Source of the DNA: Streptomyces diacarni | Lineage (GTDB): Bacteria; Actinomycetota; Actinomycetes; Streptomycetales; Streptomycetaceae | Reading direction: 5' to 3' | DNA: 64,000 nt | NCBI RefSeq assembly: GCF_003323715.1 | Contig: NZ_QOIN01000043.1 | Location: forward strand, 186,001 to 250,000 | Part shown: one piece after another, positions 56,268 to 64,000 of the stretch | Numbering within the stretch: position 1 is the first letter of the stretch | Layout: each line of letters opens with the position of its first letter | Made by a program: the position numbers and the translations under genes | Notes under the pieces: generated by a model | The model's input: the letters and a program-made list of their open reading frames with translations, nothing else | Database searches by the model: none | Told to the model about the DNA's origin: nothing

Positions 56268-57503
56268 TCACCCGGCGGGGCGCAGCACCACCGGCAGGGT
56301 CTGGTGCCCGTTGGTGATCAGGGACGGCACCGGCCGCAGTTCCGTGACGGGGACGCCCAGTTCGGCGTCGGGGAAGCGGGCGAAGAACTTCTCCAGCGCC
56401 GTCGTTCCCTCCAGCCGGGCGAGCGGTGCGCCCAGACAGAAGTGGGTGCCGTATCCGAAGGCGAGGTGTTCGGGTCCTGGCGCGGAGCGGGTCAGCTCGA
56501 AGGAGTCGGCGCTCTCCCCGTGCCAGTCGGGGTGGCGGTTGGCGGCCGCGTAGGAGGGCAGGACCGCGTCGCCCTTGTTGATCACCTGTCCGTCGGGCAG
56601 TGGTATGTCGCGCACGGCGAACCGCAGCGGCAGGTGCTTGACGGCGGGCTCGTAGCGGAGGGTCTCCTCCACCACGTCGGTCCAGGTCGCGCGCCCCTCG
56701 CGGACGTGCGCCAGCTGCTCGGGGTGGGTCAGCAGCGCGGTGATGGCCTGGTCGAGAAGGTTGACGGTGGTCTCGTAGCCCGCGCTGATCATCAGCAGCA
56801 GCGTGTCGCGCAGTTCGGTCTCCGACAGTGCGGAGCCGTCCCCCTCCTCGTCCCGTGCGGCGATCAGGAGGGAGGTCATGTCGTCGCCGTGGTGTTCCCG
56901 CTTCTCGACGATGAGCGCGTCCAGCGCCTCGTAGAGCTTGACGGTGTTGGCAGCGGCCTCCTTCGGCCCGAGCGTCGTGGAGAAGACGCTGTCGACCAGC
57001 TCGCGGAAGCCCTCGCGACGTGCCTCCGGCACCCCCATCAGCTCGCTGATCACCCGGATCGGCAGCGGGTAGCACAGGGTCTCGCGCAGATCGGCGGCCT
57101 GCCCGTCGGGGGTGGCGGCCAGCTCGTCGAGCAGCTCGTCGACCATGCTCTCGACGCGTTCCCCGAGGGCTGCGACCCGTCGGGCGCTGAAGGACGGCGC
57201 GACCATGCGGCGGAGCCTGCGGTGGTCGCCGCCGTAGGAGGTGAACATGTTCTCGACGGCTATCCAGAGGGCGAGCGGCCACGTGGTCACGGTCTCGGCG
57301 AACCGCGGCCAGTGCTGACGGCCGTCCTTGGAGACGTCGGGTCCTGTCAGCAGCTTCTTGAGCAGCGCGGGTTCGGACACGGACCAGGCGGTGACGCCGA
57401 GGATGTCGACCCGGGTCGCCGGGCCTCGCGCACGCAACGTCCGGTGTTCACCGCGGTGATCGCTGCCGGTGGGGTCGAGGGTGAGGGGCTCGGAAAGGGA
57501 CAC
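56268..57503 (-). CDS. Cytochrome P450 (second)
   Basis: A 411-residue bacterial P450. I-helix LLLMISAGYETTVNLL has Tyr in place of the common His before the E-T-T. ExxR is EETLRYE. The heme loop is FGYGTHFCLG with Cys about residue 356. CYP107-like. GTG at 57503 is taken as start; the upstream frame is unlike P450s. No ferredoxin is adjacent. It may be self-standing or belong with genes outside this neighbourhood. Confidence 0.9.
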   Translation of the reverse strand: MSLSEPLTLDPTGSDHRGEHRTLRARGPATRVDILGVTAWSVSEPALLKKLLTGPDVSKDGRQHWPRFAETVTTWPLALWIAVENMFTSYGGDHRRLRRMVAPSFSARRVAALGERVESMVDELLDELAATPDGQAADLRETLCYPLPIRVISELMGVPEARREGFRELVDSVFSTTLGPKEAAANTVKLYEALDALIVEKREHHGDDMTSLLIAARDEEGDGSALSETELRDTLLLMISAGYETTVNLLDQAITALLTHPEQLAHVREGRATWTDVVEETLRYEPAVKHLPLRFAVRDIPLPDGQVINKGDAVLPSYAAANRHPDWHGESADSFELTRSAPGPEHLAFGYGTHFCLGAPLARLEGTTALEKFFARFPDAELGVPVTELRPVPSLITNGHQTLPVVLRPAG

Positions 57504-57710
57504 GGTCGTCGCGTTCTCCGTTCGGGGCGTGCACGGCACCCGGAGCCGGACATGGCTCTTCCATGACCGTTCGGGGTCGTGAAGTGGTCGTGTCTGTTCG
57601 GAAAGTGACGGGTGGACAGCTGACACAGTAAGAGTTGATCAAGGAATCGGATAGGGGGCTTCGGGACAAGATCACGAACAGTCCGTCGACAGCCGCCTGA
57701 GCCGTCCCCC

Positions 57711-57770
57711 GGCCGGCCCGTTTCCCGACCGGCCGGCCCGTTTCCCGACCGTCCTGCCCGCTCCCCGGCC
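57711..57770. repeat. 20-bp tandem repeat, two exact and one degenerate copy
   Basis: GGCCGGCCCGTTTCCCGACC occurs at 57711-57730 and 57731-57750; a diverged third copy fills 57751-57770. It lies just past the stop of the glycosyltransferase gene and contains GGCCGGCC palindromes. Confidence 0.88.
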
Positions 57771-57781
57771 GGGCGCGGGTC

Positions 57782-58927
57782 TCAGCGCCCGCGGGCCTCG
57801 GGCGACGCCGCGAGCCGCTCCAGCTCCAGCGCGGCGTCGTTGCGGAAGGCGGCCCGTGCGGCCGCGATCTGCCCGGAGCGTACGGGCCCCGGGGCCGCCA
57901 GCACCCGTACCGTCCTTGCGGGTTCTCCCGCGCCGTGCGCGTGGCGCGAGAGCCCGGCCCGCGCCATGGCCCGTACGCCGGCCACGGCGTGCCCCGGCAG
58001 GGGCCGGTGGCCGACCACGGGCAGCCCGGCGGCCAGTGCCTGCGCGGCGGTCTGCCCGGCGGCGTTGTCGAGCAGCACGTCGGCGACGGCCATCAGCTCG
58101 GGCAGGTCGGTCACCCAGCCGAGTGGCAGCACGCCCGGCAGGCCGGCGGCGCGGCGGCGCAGCCCCTCGTCGTTGCCGCACAGCAGCACGGGCAGGCAGC
58201 CGTGGTCCGTCAGGTGCCGCGCCGTCTCCAGGAGCCGGGTGCCGACCCCCCACGCCCCGGTGGAGAGCAGCACGGCGGGCCGCCCCGCGGGAGACGCGCC
58301 CCGTCCTGGCGATGCGGCGGTATGCCGGGCGAGCTGGGCGCGCCAGTGGCTGTCCGGGTCCGCGGGGGCGAAGAAGTCCGCGGGCACCACGGGCCCTGTC
58401 GTGTAGGCGCGGCGTCCGGTGGCGGCGCATACCTGGCGGGCGGCGCCCTCGGTGACGCACAGGTGCAGGTCGTTGCCGGAGTGCAGCCAGCCTCGGTGGA
58501 CGGCGAAGTCCACCACGACGACGGCGGCGGGCGCGGACAGCGCCCCCCGGGCCCGCAGGCGTCCGGTCACCTGGGCTGACAGGTGGAAGGTCGGCACGAC
58601 GACGTCGGGGCGCCACTGGGCGACGGTCCGCAGCAGCGGGCGTTCGGCGAGCGCCGCCAGCGGTGCGCTGCTGGGGCGCGGGCCCGGTGTCGCAGGTTCC
58701 GTCGCCAGGAAGCCGGCGTACACCGCGCCGTAGAGGCCGGGCAGGTGGCGGACGGTGGCGCGGTAGCCGGTGCGCAGCGCCCGCCCGGTGCCCGCGGGCA
58801 GCAGCGTGAGGATGTCCCGGACGGCGGTGTGGTGGCCGCGGGCGCGCAGCCGGTGCGCGAGTTCGTGTGCGACCGCGTCGTGCCCCGCGCCCATGCCGGC
58901 ACTCAGCAGCAGGAAGCGGTGCGGCAT
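57782..58927 (-). CDS. MGDG-synthase/MurG-like glycosyltransferase (GT28 fold)
   Basis: A 381-residue GT-B enzyme. The N-terminal RFLLLSAGMGAGHDAVAHELAHRL is the GxGxGH-type motif of MGDG-synthase-like transferases. The lower part has WRPDVVVPTFHLSAQVTG, VLLCGNDEGLRRRA and LPLGWVTDLPELMAVADVLLDNAAGQTAAQALAAGLPVVGH, the nucleotide-sugar site. It probably glycosylates a lipid or hydrophobic acceptor at the membrane. ATG at 58927 follows TGGAG. Divergent from an SDR with a 378-nt gap. Confidence 0.85.
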   Translation of the reverse strand: MPHRFLLLSAGMGAGHDAVAHELAHRLRARGHHTAVRDILTLLPAGTGRALRTGYRATVRHLPGLYGAVYAGFLATEPATPGPRPSSAPLAALAERPLLRTVAQWRPDVVVPTFHLSAQVTGRLRARGALSAPAAVVVVDFAVHRGWLHSGNDLHLCVTEGAARQVCAATGRRAYTTGPVVPADFFAPADPDSHWRAQLARHTAASPGRGASPAGRPAVLLSTGAWGVGTRLLETARHLTDHGCLPVLLCGNDEGLRRRAAGLPGVLPLGWVTDLPELMAVADVLLDNAAGQTAAQALAAGLPVVGHRPLPGHAVAGVRAMARAGLSRHAHGAGEPARTVRVLAAPGPVRSGQIAAARAAFRNDAALELERLAASPEARGR

Positions 58928-59305
58928 GGGGCTCCAGAGGTCGTCGGAGGCCGTGTCGGGCGTGACCGGGGGGCGGTACGGCCCGGGACGCCGCACCAGG
59001 TTCCGCGGGTGGCCCCGCACACGCCGCGGACGGGCGCGCGGTCACCCGTCCACCAGTGTGCTGTTCGCTTCGGGGCGGCGCGGTACCGACACTCGGTCGG
59101 TGCCGCGGCCCACCTGCCGCGCAGCGGTCCTGGGCGCACGACGCGCTCGGGCCGGGAGAGCCGAACAGGTGGTTCGGCGGGGCCGGGGCACGGCTCCGGA
59201 CGGGTGCGCGGACCGGTTGCCAGCATGCTGGATCCGGGGCCCGCCTGTGTCCCGGCCCAGGTCGGTGGCCCCGTTGCGGTCCGTACTGCTCACCGGAGGC
59301 GTCTC
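58928..59305. other. Divergent intergenic region
   Basis: 378 nt between glycosyltransferase and SDR starts, presumably with both promoters. No clear palindromes or boxes identified. Confidence 0.5.
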
Positions 59306-60268
59306 GTGTTCGACAGGCTCGGCAGATCCGACCGCCGTCAGGCACCTGGGCTCCTGAGCGCGCGACCGCCCGGCACGACCCGTCGACGCCCCTCCTCGTC
59401 GCCGCCCTCCACGCCGTCTTCGCCGTCGCTCTCGTCGTCCGCCGCTCACACGTACGCGCCCGAGCAGGCGCACCCCCCGGAACAGGCACGGCCGCGTCCG
59501 CGTACCGGAGGCGGGGACGGGGGCCGTCCGGTGGCCCTGGTGACCGGCGCCTCCTCCGGCATCGGTACGGCCGTCGCCGAGCGGCTGGCCGCCGACGGGG
59601 GCTGGCGGCTGCTGCTCAACGGGCGGGACGGACAACGCCTGGAGGACGTCGCCGCCCGTACGGGCGGTGTGCCGCTCCCGGCCGATCTCGCCGACCCGCG
59701 GGCGCGCGGGCGGCTCGCCGAGGAGGCGCTGGTCCACAGCGGCCGGGTGGACGCGCTGGTGGCGGGCGCGGGTCTCGGCTGGGCCGGGCCGTTCACGGCG
59801 ATGCCGGCGCAGGACATCGACGCGCTGCTGACCGTCAACCTGAACGCCACGCTGCACCTGGTGCGGCTGGTGCTGCCGGGGATGGTGGAGCGGCGCTGCG
59901 GCCGTGTGGTGCTCATCGGCTCCGTGGCCGGCAGCGTCGGGGTGCGCGGCGAGGCGGTGTACGCCGCGACAAAGGCCGCTCTGACCACGTTCGCCGACAG
60001 CCTCCGCTACGAGCTGGCACCCAGCGGGGTGCGGGTCTCGATGGTGCTCCCCGGGGCGGTCGAGACGCCGTTCTTCCAGCGCCGCGGCACGCCCTACCAC
60101 CGCGACCGCCCCAGGCCGGTGCCCGCCACGCGGGTCGCCGGGGCCGTCTGCCGTGCGCTGCACACGGGACGCCCCAACGCGTACGTACCGTCCTGGATGG
60201 CGATGCCCGCCTGGTTGCACGGCGCGGCGCCCGCCGTGTTCCGCTCGCTCGCCCAGCGCTTCGGGTAG
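59306..60268 (+). CDS. SDR with Pro/Ser-rich N-terminal extension
   Basis: 320 residues. GTG at 59306 follows GGAGG at six bases. The first 75 residues are Arg/Ser/Pro-rich and probably unstructured. Then comes a classical SDR: VALVTGASSGIGTAVAERL, catalytic Ser in LIGSVAGSVG, YAATK, and PGAVETPFF. The C terminus (VPSWMAMPAWLHGAAPAVFRSLAQRFG) is hydrophobic and may touch the membrane. If the extension is not real, GTG at 59531 would start exactly at the fold. Followed by the transporter with a 7-nt gap. Confidence 0.82.
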   Translation: MFDRLGRSDRRQAPGLLSARPPGTTRRRPSSSPPSTPSSPSLSSSAAHTYAPEQAHPPEQARPRPRTGGGDGGRPVALVTGASSGIGTAVAERLAADGGWRLLLNGRDGQRLEDVAARTGGVPLPADLADPRARGRLAEEALVHSGRVDALVAGAGLGWAGPFTAMPAQDIDALLTVNLNATLHLVRLVLPGMVERRCGRVVLIGSVAGSVGVRGEAVYAATKAALTTFADSLRYELAPSGVRVSMVLPGAVETPFFQRRGTPYHRDRPRPVPATRVAGAVCRALHTGRPNAYVPSWMAMPAWLHGAAPAVFRSLAQRFG

Positions 60269-60275
60269 GGCGCGC

Positions 60276-61169
60276 GTGTGGTGGACGGCGGTCTCCCTCG
60301 TGCTGGCGCTGCTCGCGGCGCTGGGCAACGCCGCCGCTTCGGTGCTTCAGCGGCGGGCTGCGGCCGTCGAGGGGCCAGGCCCTTCCGGGCGGCGGCTGTC
60401 GTGGCTGCCGCACCTGCTGCGCCGCCCGGTGTGGCTGTGGGGTGCGGTGACGCTGGTCGCGTCCGGGGTGTGCCAGGCGGGCGCGCTGGCCACCGGGCCG
60501 CTGGCCGTGGTGCAGCCGGTGATGACGACCGAACTGCTGTTCACTCTGATGCTGGGAAGCCTGATCTTCCGGCAGCGCCCGGGACGCCGGGCGTGGGGCG
60601 CTTTCGTGGCGATGGTCGTGGGGCTGGCGGCGCTGCTGGCGCTGGTGTGGCCGTCGGGCGGCAAGGCGTCCGTACCCGACGGCCGGTGGCTGCTGGCGGC
60701 CCCTGTGGTGGTGGCGCTGGTGGTGGCGCTGGTCCTGGTCGCCTTCCGGCTGCCGTCGGCGCCGCGCGCGACCGTGCTGGGGTCGGCGACGGCCGTGCTG
60801 TTCGGGGTGACGGCCGCGCTGATGAAGGACGCGATCTCGCGGTTCGCCGACGACGGGCTCGTACGGCTGCTGACGGCGTGGCAGACCTACGGCGTGGTGG
60901 TCGCGGGCGTGGCCGGGTTCCTGCTGCTGCAACTGACGCTGCACGCCGGGACGCTGGTGGCCTCGCAGCCCGCGCTGACGCTGGGCGACGCGTTCTTGAG
61001 CGTCGTGCTGGGCGCGACCCTGTTCGACGAGCGGCTGACGCTGGGCTGGCTGGTGGTACCCGAACTGGTCGCCCTCGCGCTGATCAGCGTGGGCAGCGTC
61101 CAGCTCGCCCGCTCGCCCGCCGTTGCGGGAGAGTCCGGCGACGAGGAGAGCCAGGAGGAGATGTGGTGA
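60276..61169 (+). CDS. EamA/DMT-family transporter
   Basis: A 297-residue membrane protein with about ten helices in two repeats (LALLAALGNAAASVLQRRA; VMTTELLFTLMLGSLIF; second half LTLGDAFLSVVLGATLFDERL). It resembles small-molecule exporters of the drug/metabolite transporter superfamily; a NIPA-like magnesium transporter is also possible. GTG at 60276. The gene is between an SDR and a polysaccharide deacetylase with short gaps, so an operon with the SDR and deacetylase is likely. Confidence 0.85.
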   Translation: MWWTAVSLVLALLAALGNAAASVLQRRAAAVEGPGPSGRRLSWLPHLLRRPVWLWGAVTLVASGVCQAGALATGPLAVVQPVMTTELLFTLMLGSLIFRQRPGRRAWGAFVAMVVGLAALLALVWPSGGKASVPDGRWLLAAPVVVALVVALVLVAFRLPSAPRATVLGSATAVLFGVTAALMKDAISRFADDGLVRLLTAWQTYGVVVAGVAGFLLLQLTLHAGTLVASQPALTLGDAFLSVVLGATLFDERLTLGWLVVPELVALALISVGSVQLARSPAVAGESGDEESQEEMW

Positions 61170-61202
61170 GCGGAAAGGGGACGCGGTGATCCTGGAGGGA
61201 AC

Positions 61203-61934
61203 GTGGTGAGGCGCGGCCGCGCCCTGCTGGCAGCTGCGGCCGCACCCGTGGCGGTGGCCGCCTGGCACATCGTCCCCGCCGCGACCTGGCTGCCGCCGGT
61301 ACGCGCCGCCCTCTTCCCCGCGCTGGACGGCCGGGGCAGCCCGCGGCATGTCGCGCTGACGTTCGACGACGGCCCCGACGTCCGCTCGACCCCGCACTTC
61401 CTGCGCGAACTCGACCACCTGGGCGTCCGCGCGACGTTCTTCCTCCAGGGGGCCGCCGTGCGCCGCCACCCCGCTCTCGTGCGGACCATGGCCGCCGCGG
61501 GCCACGAGCTGGCCGTGCACTGCTGGGAACACCAGCCGCCGTGGCTGCCGCGTCCCGTCGCCGAGCGCAGGGATCTGGAGCGGGCCGTCCTCGCGCTGCG
61601 GGAGACCGCTGGCACCGAACCGCGCTGGTACCGGCCGCCCTTCGGCGTGCTGACCGCCACCCGCTGGCGCGCCGCACGGCGACTCGGGCTGCGGCCTGTG
61701 CTGTGGACGGCGTGGGGCCGCGACTGGCGGGCCCGCGCCGACACCGACAGCGTGCTGAGCGACCTGTGCAAGCGGCTCACCGGTGGCGCGACCGTCCTGC
61801 TGCACGACAGCGACCGCAACAGCGCCCCGGGCTCCTGGAACGTGACGCTGGCGGCCCTCCCCTACCTGGTGGCGCGCTGCCGTGCGGCCGGCTGGGGCAT
61901 CGGCCCGCTGGCCGAGCACGGAGCGGGCGGGTGA
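61203..61934 (+). CDS. Polysaccharide deacetylase family protein
   Basis: A 243-residue NodB-type carbohydrate esterase (CE4). VALTFDDGPDVRSTP carries the catalytic and metal Asp, GHELAVHCWEH the metal His pair, WYRPPFGVL the Arg/Pro motif and TVLLHDSD the final His. An N-terminal hydrophobic segment (ALLAAAAAPVAVAAWHIV) suggests export or membrane anchoring. GTG at 61203 has GGAGGG upstream. It would deacetylate a cell-surface polysaccharide or glycolipid, perhaps the product of the nearby glycosyltransferase. Confidence 0.9.
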   Translation: MVRRGRALLAAAAAPVAVAAWHIVPAATWLPPVRAALFPALDGRGSPRHVALTFDDGPDVRSTPHFLRELDHLGVRATFFLQGAAVRRHPALVRTMAAAGHELAVHCWEHQPPWLPRPVAERRDLERAVLALRETAGTEPRWYRPPFGVLTATRWRAARRLGLRPVLWTAWGRDWRARADTDSVLSDLCKRLTGGATVLLHDSDRNSAPGSWNVTLAALPYLVARCRAAGWGIGPLAEHGAGG

Positions 61935-62000
61935 GGTCCGCGCCAGGCGACGGCGTCCGCCGCTTCCGGGGCGGTCACGCACGGGGCCGGGGCGGGCCCG

Positions 62001-63479
62001 TCAGCGGTTCTGGTGGGCGGCCAGGGCGTGGACCGTCCCGGCCGTGGCCGGATACAGGGCGCGGTAGAGCTCGTAGAGCTCGTCGTACCGTGCGGCGTTC
62101 TCCGGCTGCGGTGTGACGACCTCCCGTACCGGGTTCCAGTCGTCGATCGCCGCGTCGCCGACGAGCTGCGCGGCCAGCAGCGCGCCCCCGTAACTGGCGC
62201 CGACGGAGGTCGTGCGCAGCTCCTGCGACTGTCCGGTGACGTCGGAGACGATGCGGGTCCACAGGCCGCCCTGGGTGCCGCCCCCCACCGCGACGACCCG
62301 GCGGATGTCGCCGCCGGCCGCCCGCAGGGCCTCGATGTTGTGCCGGACGGCGTAGGCGGTCGCCTCCAGGGCCGCGCGGTACAGGTCGCCCCGCGTGTGC
62401 GAGAGGGTCAGCCCCGCGATGACGCCGCGCGCGTGCGGGTCCATGACCGGGGTGCGCTCCCCCGCGAAGTACGGCAGCATCAGCAGCCCGCCCGCACCGG
62501 GCCCCGACCGCTCGGCCAGCCGGAGGAGTCCGGCGTAGTCGGTGTCGCCGAACAGGTCGCGCAGCCAGCCGGTGACGGCGCCCGAGGTGGCCATGCCGCC
62601 CGCGAGGTTGCGGGTGCCGGGCAGGGCGCCGACGGTGCTCCACAGCGCCGGGTCGGTGAGCGGCTCGGGCACGGTGTGGACGAGGAACATCGTCGTCCCG
62701 TACATCAGCATCAGGTCGCCCACCTGGTGCGCACCGACACTCAGGGCCTCGGCCCAGGCGTCGACGGTCCCGGTGGTGACGGGGATGCCCCGGCGCAGCC
62801 CGGTCTGCCGGGCCGCCTCGGCGGTGAGCGTGCCGGCCGCCTCGCCGGACCAGCGCAGCGGCGGGAGTTCCAGGCCGGGGGCGACGCGCGCGGCCCACGG
62901 CGCGTACCAGTCCAGCGCGTGGATGTCGTAGAGCGGGGTGGCCTGGCTCGCCGAGTGGTGGTCGAGGACGTAGGCGCCGGTGAGCTTGCGGGCCAGCCAG
63001 GAGCTGGGCATGTAGAGGCGGCGGGCGCGGGCGTAGTGCTCCGGTTCCTCCTCGGCGACCCACGCGATCTTGGGTCCGGCCGCCTGGCTGGAGAGCTGTG
63101 AGCCGCAGCGGGCGCGGATCTGCTCGGTGCCCAGTTCTTCCTCGAGCCGGTCGATCTGGTCGACGGAGCGGGTGTCGACGCCGTAGAGGATCGCCGGGCG
63201 CAAGGGGGTGTCGTCGGCGTCGGTGAGCAGGACGCAGGGGCCCATGCCGCTGAGTCCGACGGCGACCACCTCGGCGTCGCCGGGCGCGGTCAGTTCGCGG
63301 GAGAGCGAGACGAACTCGTGCCACCAGGTGTCGGCGTCCATCTCCACGTGCCCGGGCGCCGGCCGGTCGACGGTGTGCTCGCGGACGGCGGAGCGCAGCA
63401 GTGTGCCGTCCGGTGCGACCAGGACGCCCTTGCTGCTGGAGGTGCCGATGTCCACGCCCAGGACTGCGTTGAGGGCCAT
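62001..63479 (-). CDS. FGGY-family carbohydrate kinase (xylulokinase-like)
   Basis: A 492-residue sugar kinase of the FGGY family. N-terminal ATPase motif [15 protein letters not shown], sugar-site [13 protein letters not shown] and [10 protein letters not shown], the Asp-bearing [14 protein letters not shown] region, and [22 protein letters not shown] in the second ATPase lobe. Xylulokinase or a related ketose/gluconate kinase; substrate cannot be fixed. Divergent from the sugar ABC transporter, sharing two palindromic operators. Confidence 0.9.
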   Translation of the reverse strand: MALNAVLGVDIGTSSSKGVLVAPDGTLLRSAVREHTVDRPAPGHVEMDADTWWHEFVSLSRELTAPGDAEVVAVGLSGMGPCVLLTDADDTPLRPAILYGVDTRSVDQIDRLEEELGTEQIRARCGSQLSSQAAGPKIAWVAEEEPEHYARARRLYMPSSWLARKLTGAYVLDHHSASQATPLYDIHALDWYAPWAARVAPGLELPPLRWSGEAAGTLTAEAARQTGLRRGIPVTTGTVDAWAEALSVGAHQVGDLMLMYGTTMFLVHTVPEPLTDPALWSTVGALPGTRNLAGGMATSGAVTGWLRDLFGDTDYAGLLRLAERSGPGAGGLLMLPYFAGERTPVMDPHARGVIAGLTLSHTRGDLYRAALEATAYAVRHNIEALRAAGGDIRRVVAVGGGTQGGLWTRIVSDVTGQSQELRTTSVGASYGGALLAAQLVGDAAIDDWNPVREVVTPQPENAARYDELYELYRALYPATAGTVHALAAHQNR

Positions 63480-63494
63480 GCGCGCAGGCTGGCA

Positions 63495-63506
63495 GAAATC
63501 GATTTC
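63495..63506. promoter_or_regulatory. LacI-type operator GAAATCGATTTC, copy 1
   Basis: A perfect 12-bp palindrome 16 bp upstream of the kinase start. Exact copy at 63581-63592. LacI-family regulators bind AT-centred palindromes of this type. Confidence 0.85.
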
Positions 63507-63547
63507 ATCGTCAACGTCTCACTGGCTCGGCGAATCGCGCGGATCTG

Positions 63548-63576
63548 TTGACCCGCCGAAGTGCCGTTCCTACACT
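63548..63576 (+). promoter_or_regulatory. Sigma-70-type promoter of the ABC operon
   Basis: TTGACC (63548-63553) and TACACT (63571-63576) are 17 bp apart, close to the HrdB consensus. The start site would fall at about 63582-63584, inside the second operator. Confidence 0.75.
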
Positions 63577-63580
63577 CCCT

Positions 63581-63592
63581 GAAATCGATTTC
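63581..63592. promoter_or_regulatory. LacI-type operator GAAATCGATTTC, copy 2
   Basis: A perfect 12-bp palindrome at the predicted start site of the promoter, 86 bp centre to centre from the first copy. Binding would block transcription. Confidence 0.87.
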
Positions 63593-63605
63593 GACAGGAG
63601 TCGTC

Positions 63606-63776
63606 GTGCTGACCGACATCCACCCCCGCACGGACGGGAAGTTCCCGCACCGACCCGGCGCCACGGAGCATCCCGCCGCGCCCGCGCGAGCCGGTGCGCC
63701 CTCCACCGGCACCCTGCCCGCCGACGTCCCGGCCGACGTCCCCGCCGCACGTTCCCAGGTGGCAGGAGAGCGCTGA
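63606..63776 (+). CDS. Small leader protein before the sugar ABC transporter
   Basis: 56 residues starting GTG at 63606 with CAGGAG six bases upstream. Composition is Pro/Ala/Arg/Thr-rich with no domain. The stop TGA overlaps the ATPase ATG in TGATG, so it is the first cistron and is translated directly before the ATPase. It may couple translation or be a simple leader; protein function unknown. Confidence 0.6.
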   Translation: MLTDIHPRTDGKFPHRPGATEHPAAPARAGAPSTGTLPADVPADVPAARSQVAGER

Positions 63777-64000
63777 TGGACGCCACGAGCCAGGACACCT
63801 CCGACGCGCCCCGGGGCGGCGCCGGCGAAAGGACGCTGCTGAGCGTCGAGGGGGTCACCAAGAGCTTCCCCGGCGTCCGTGCGCTGGACGGGATGCGGCT
63901 CGACCTGCGGCACGGTGAAGCCCTCGCCCTGGTCGGGGAGAACGGCGCGGGCAAGTCGACGCTGATGAAGCTGCTCACCGGCATCCACACCCCCGACACG
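63776..64000 (+). CDS. Sugar ABC transporter ATP-binding protein, 3' end beyond window
   Basis: The first 75 residues of an RbsA/XylG-type ATPase. After an 18-residue flexible leader comes [51 protein letters not shown], with Walker [10 protein letters not shown]. The sequence [18 protein letters not shown] is typical of CUT2 monosaccharide importers, which carry two ATPase domains in one chain. ATG at 63776 has GCAGGAG upstream. Works with the divergent sugar kinase in uptake and phosphorylation of a monosaccharide. Confidence 0.9.
   Translation, partial: MDATSQDTSDAPRGGAGERTLLSVEGVTKSFPGVRALDGMRLDLRHGEALALVGENGAGKSTLMKLLTGIHTPDT

Noticed and set aside
59306..59530. Signal peptide on the SDR
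   Set aside because: The N-terminal extension is Arg/Ser/Pro-rich without a hydrophobic core, so it is not a signal sequence.

Overview
The window is very GC-rich, uses GTG/TTG starts often, and carries gene families typical of Streptomyces: MatB, LAL-type LuxR regulators, NarL two-component pairs, bacterial P450s with a small ferredoxin, class A serine hydrolases, and several families of decayed insertion sequences. I read it as part of a Streptomyces chromosome, probably an accessory or arm-like region. Species cannot be told from this sequence.

Layout. 0.2-8 kb holds ordinary metabolic genes: malonyl-CoA synthetase, a luciferase-like monooxygenase, an orphan response regulator, an FAD monooxygenase, a lipase-maturation-factor membrane protein and an NDH-2-like dehydrogenase. 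At 8.4-14.1 kb a tRNA-Pro(GGG) is followed by IS630, IS1380 and IS701 debris around a secreted class A serine hydrolase and a DHFR/RibD-like reductase. 14.1-32.3 kb looks like one dense, unfamiliar biosynthetic locus. It has a LAL regulator, an APC permease, a split VioB-like ferritin-type enzyme pair with a HAD phosphatase, a divergent aldo-keto reductase and Gfo/Idh dehydrogenase, and a six-gene chain with 4-nt overlaps (class III aminotransferase, transketolase-like enzyme, GT4 glycosyltransferase, SDR, DUF1349 protein, unrecognised protein), headed by an APH-type kinase. It suggests transketolase-made keto-sugar chemistry followed by amination, reduction and glycosylation; the product is unknown.

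32.6-38.8 kb has an HxlR/MFS drug-efflux pair with an operator-like inverted repeat, an internally deleted IS5-type transposase, a cupin/aldo-keto reductase pair, an acetyltransferase remnant and a secreted trypsin-like protease. A 77-residue membrane-anchored protein downstream shares the protease's propeptide motif. 39.2-43.4 kb has a two-component system, small membrane or secreted proteins and a Nudix hydrolase.

43.5-52.3 kb is a terpenoid-type oxidation locus: TetR, ferredoxin, P450, Baeyer-Villiger monooxygenase, beta-propeller lactonase-like protein and SDR. It ends in the 5' halves of a terpene synthase and a polyprenyl diphosphate synthase joined tail to tail. One deletion appears to have removed both 3' halves. 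A YqcI/YcgG (GntA-like) haem enzyme follows.

53.9-64 kb has an ArsR-SRPBCC fusion regulator, a small HAD protein, a second P450, an MGDG-synthase-like glycosyltransferase, an SDR/EamA/polysaccharide-deacetylase set, and a divergent FGGY sugar kinase / sugar ABC transporter locus. Two perfect GAAATCGATTTC palindromes flank a good promoter there, and the ATPase gene runs off the window end.
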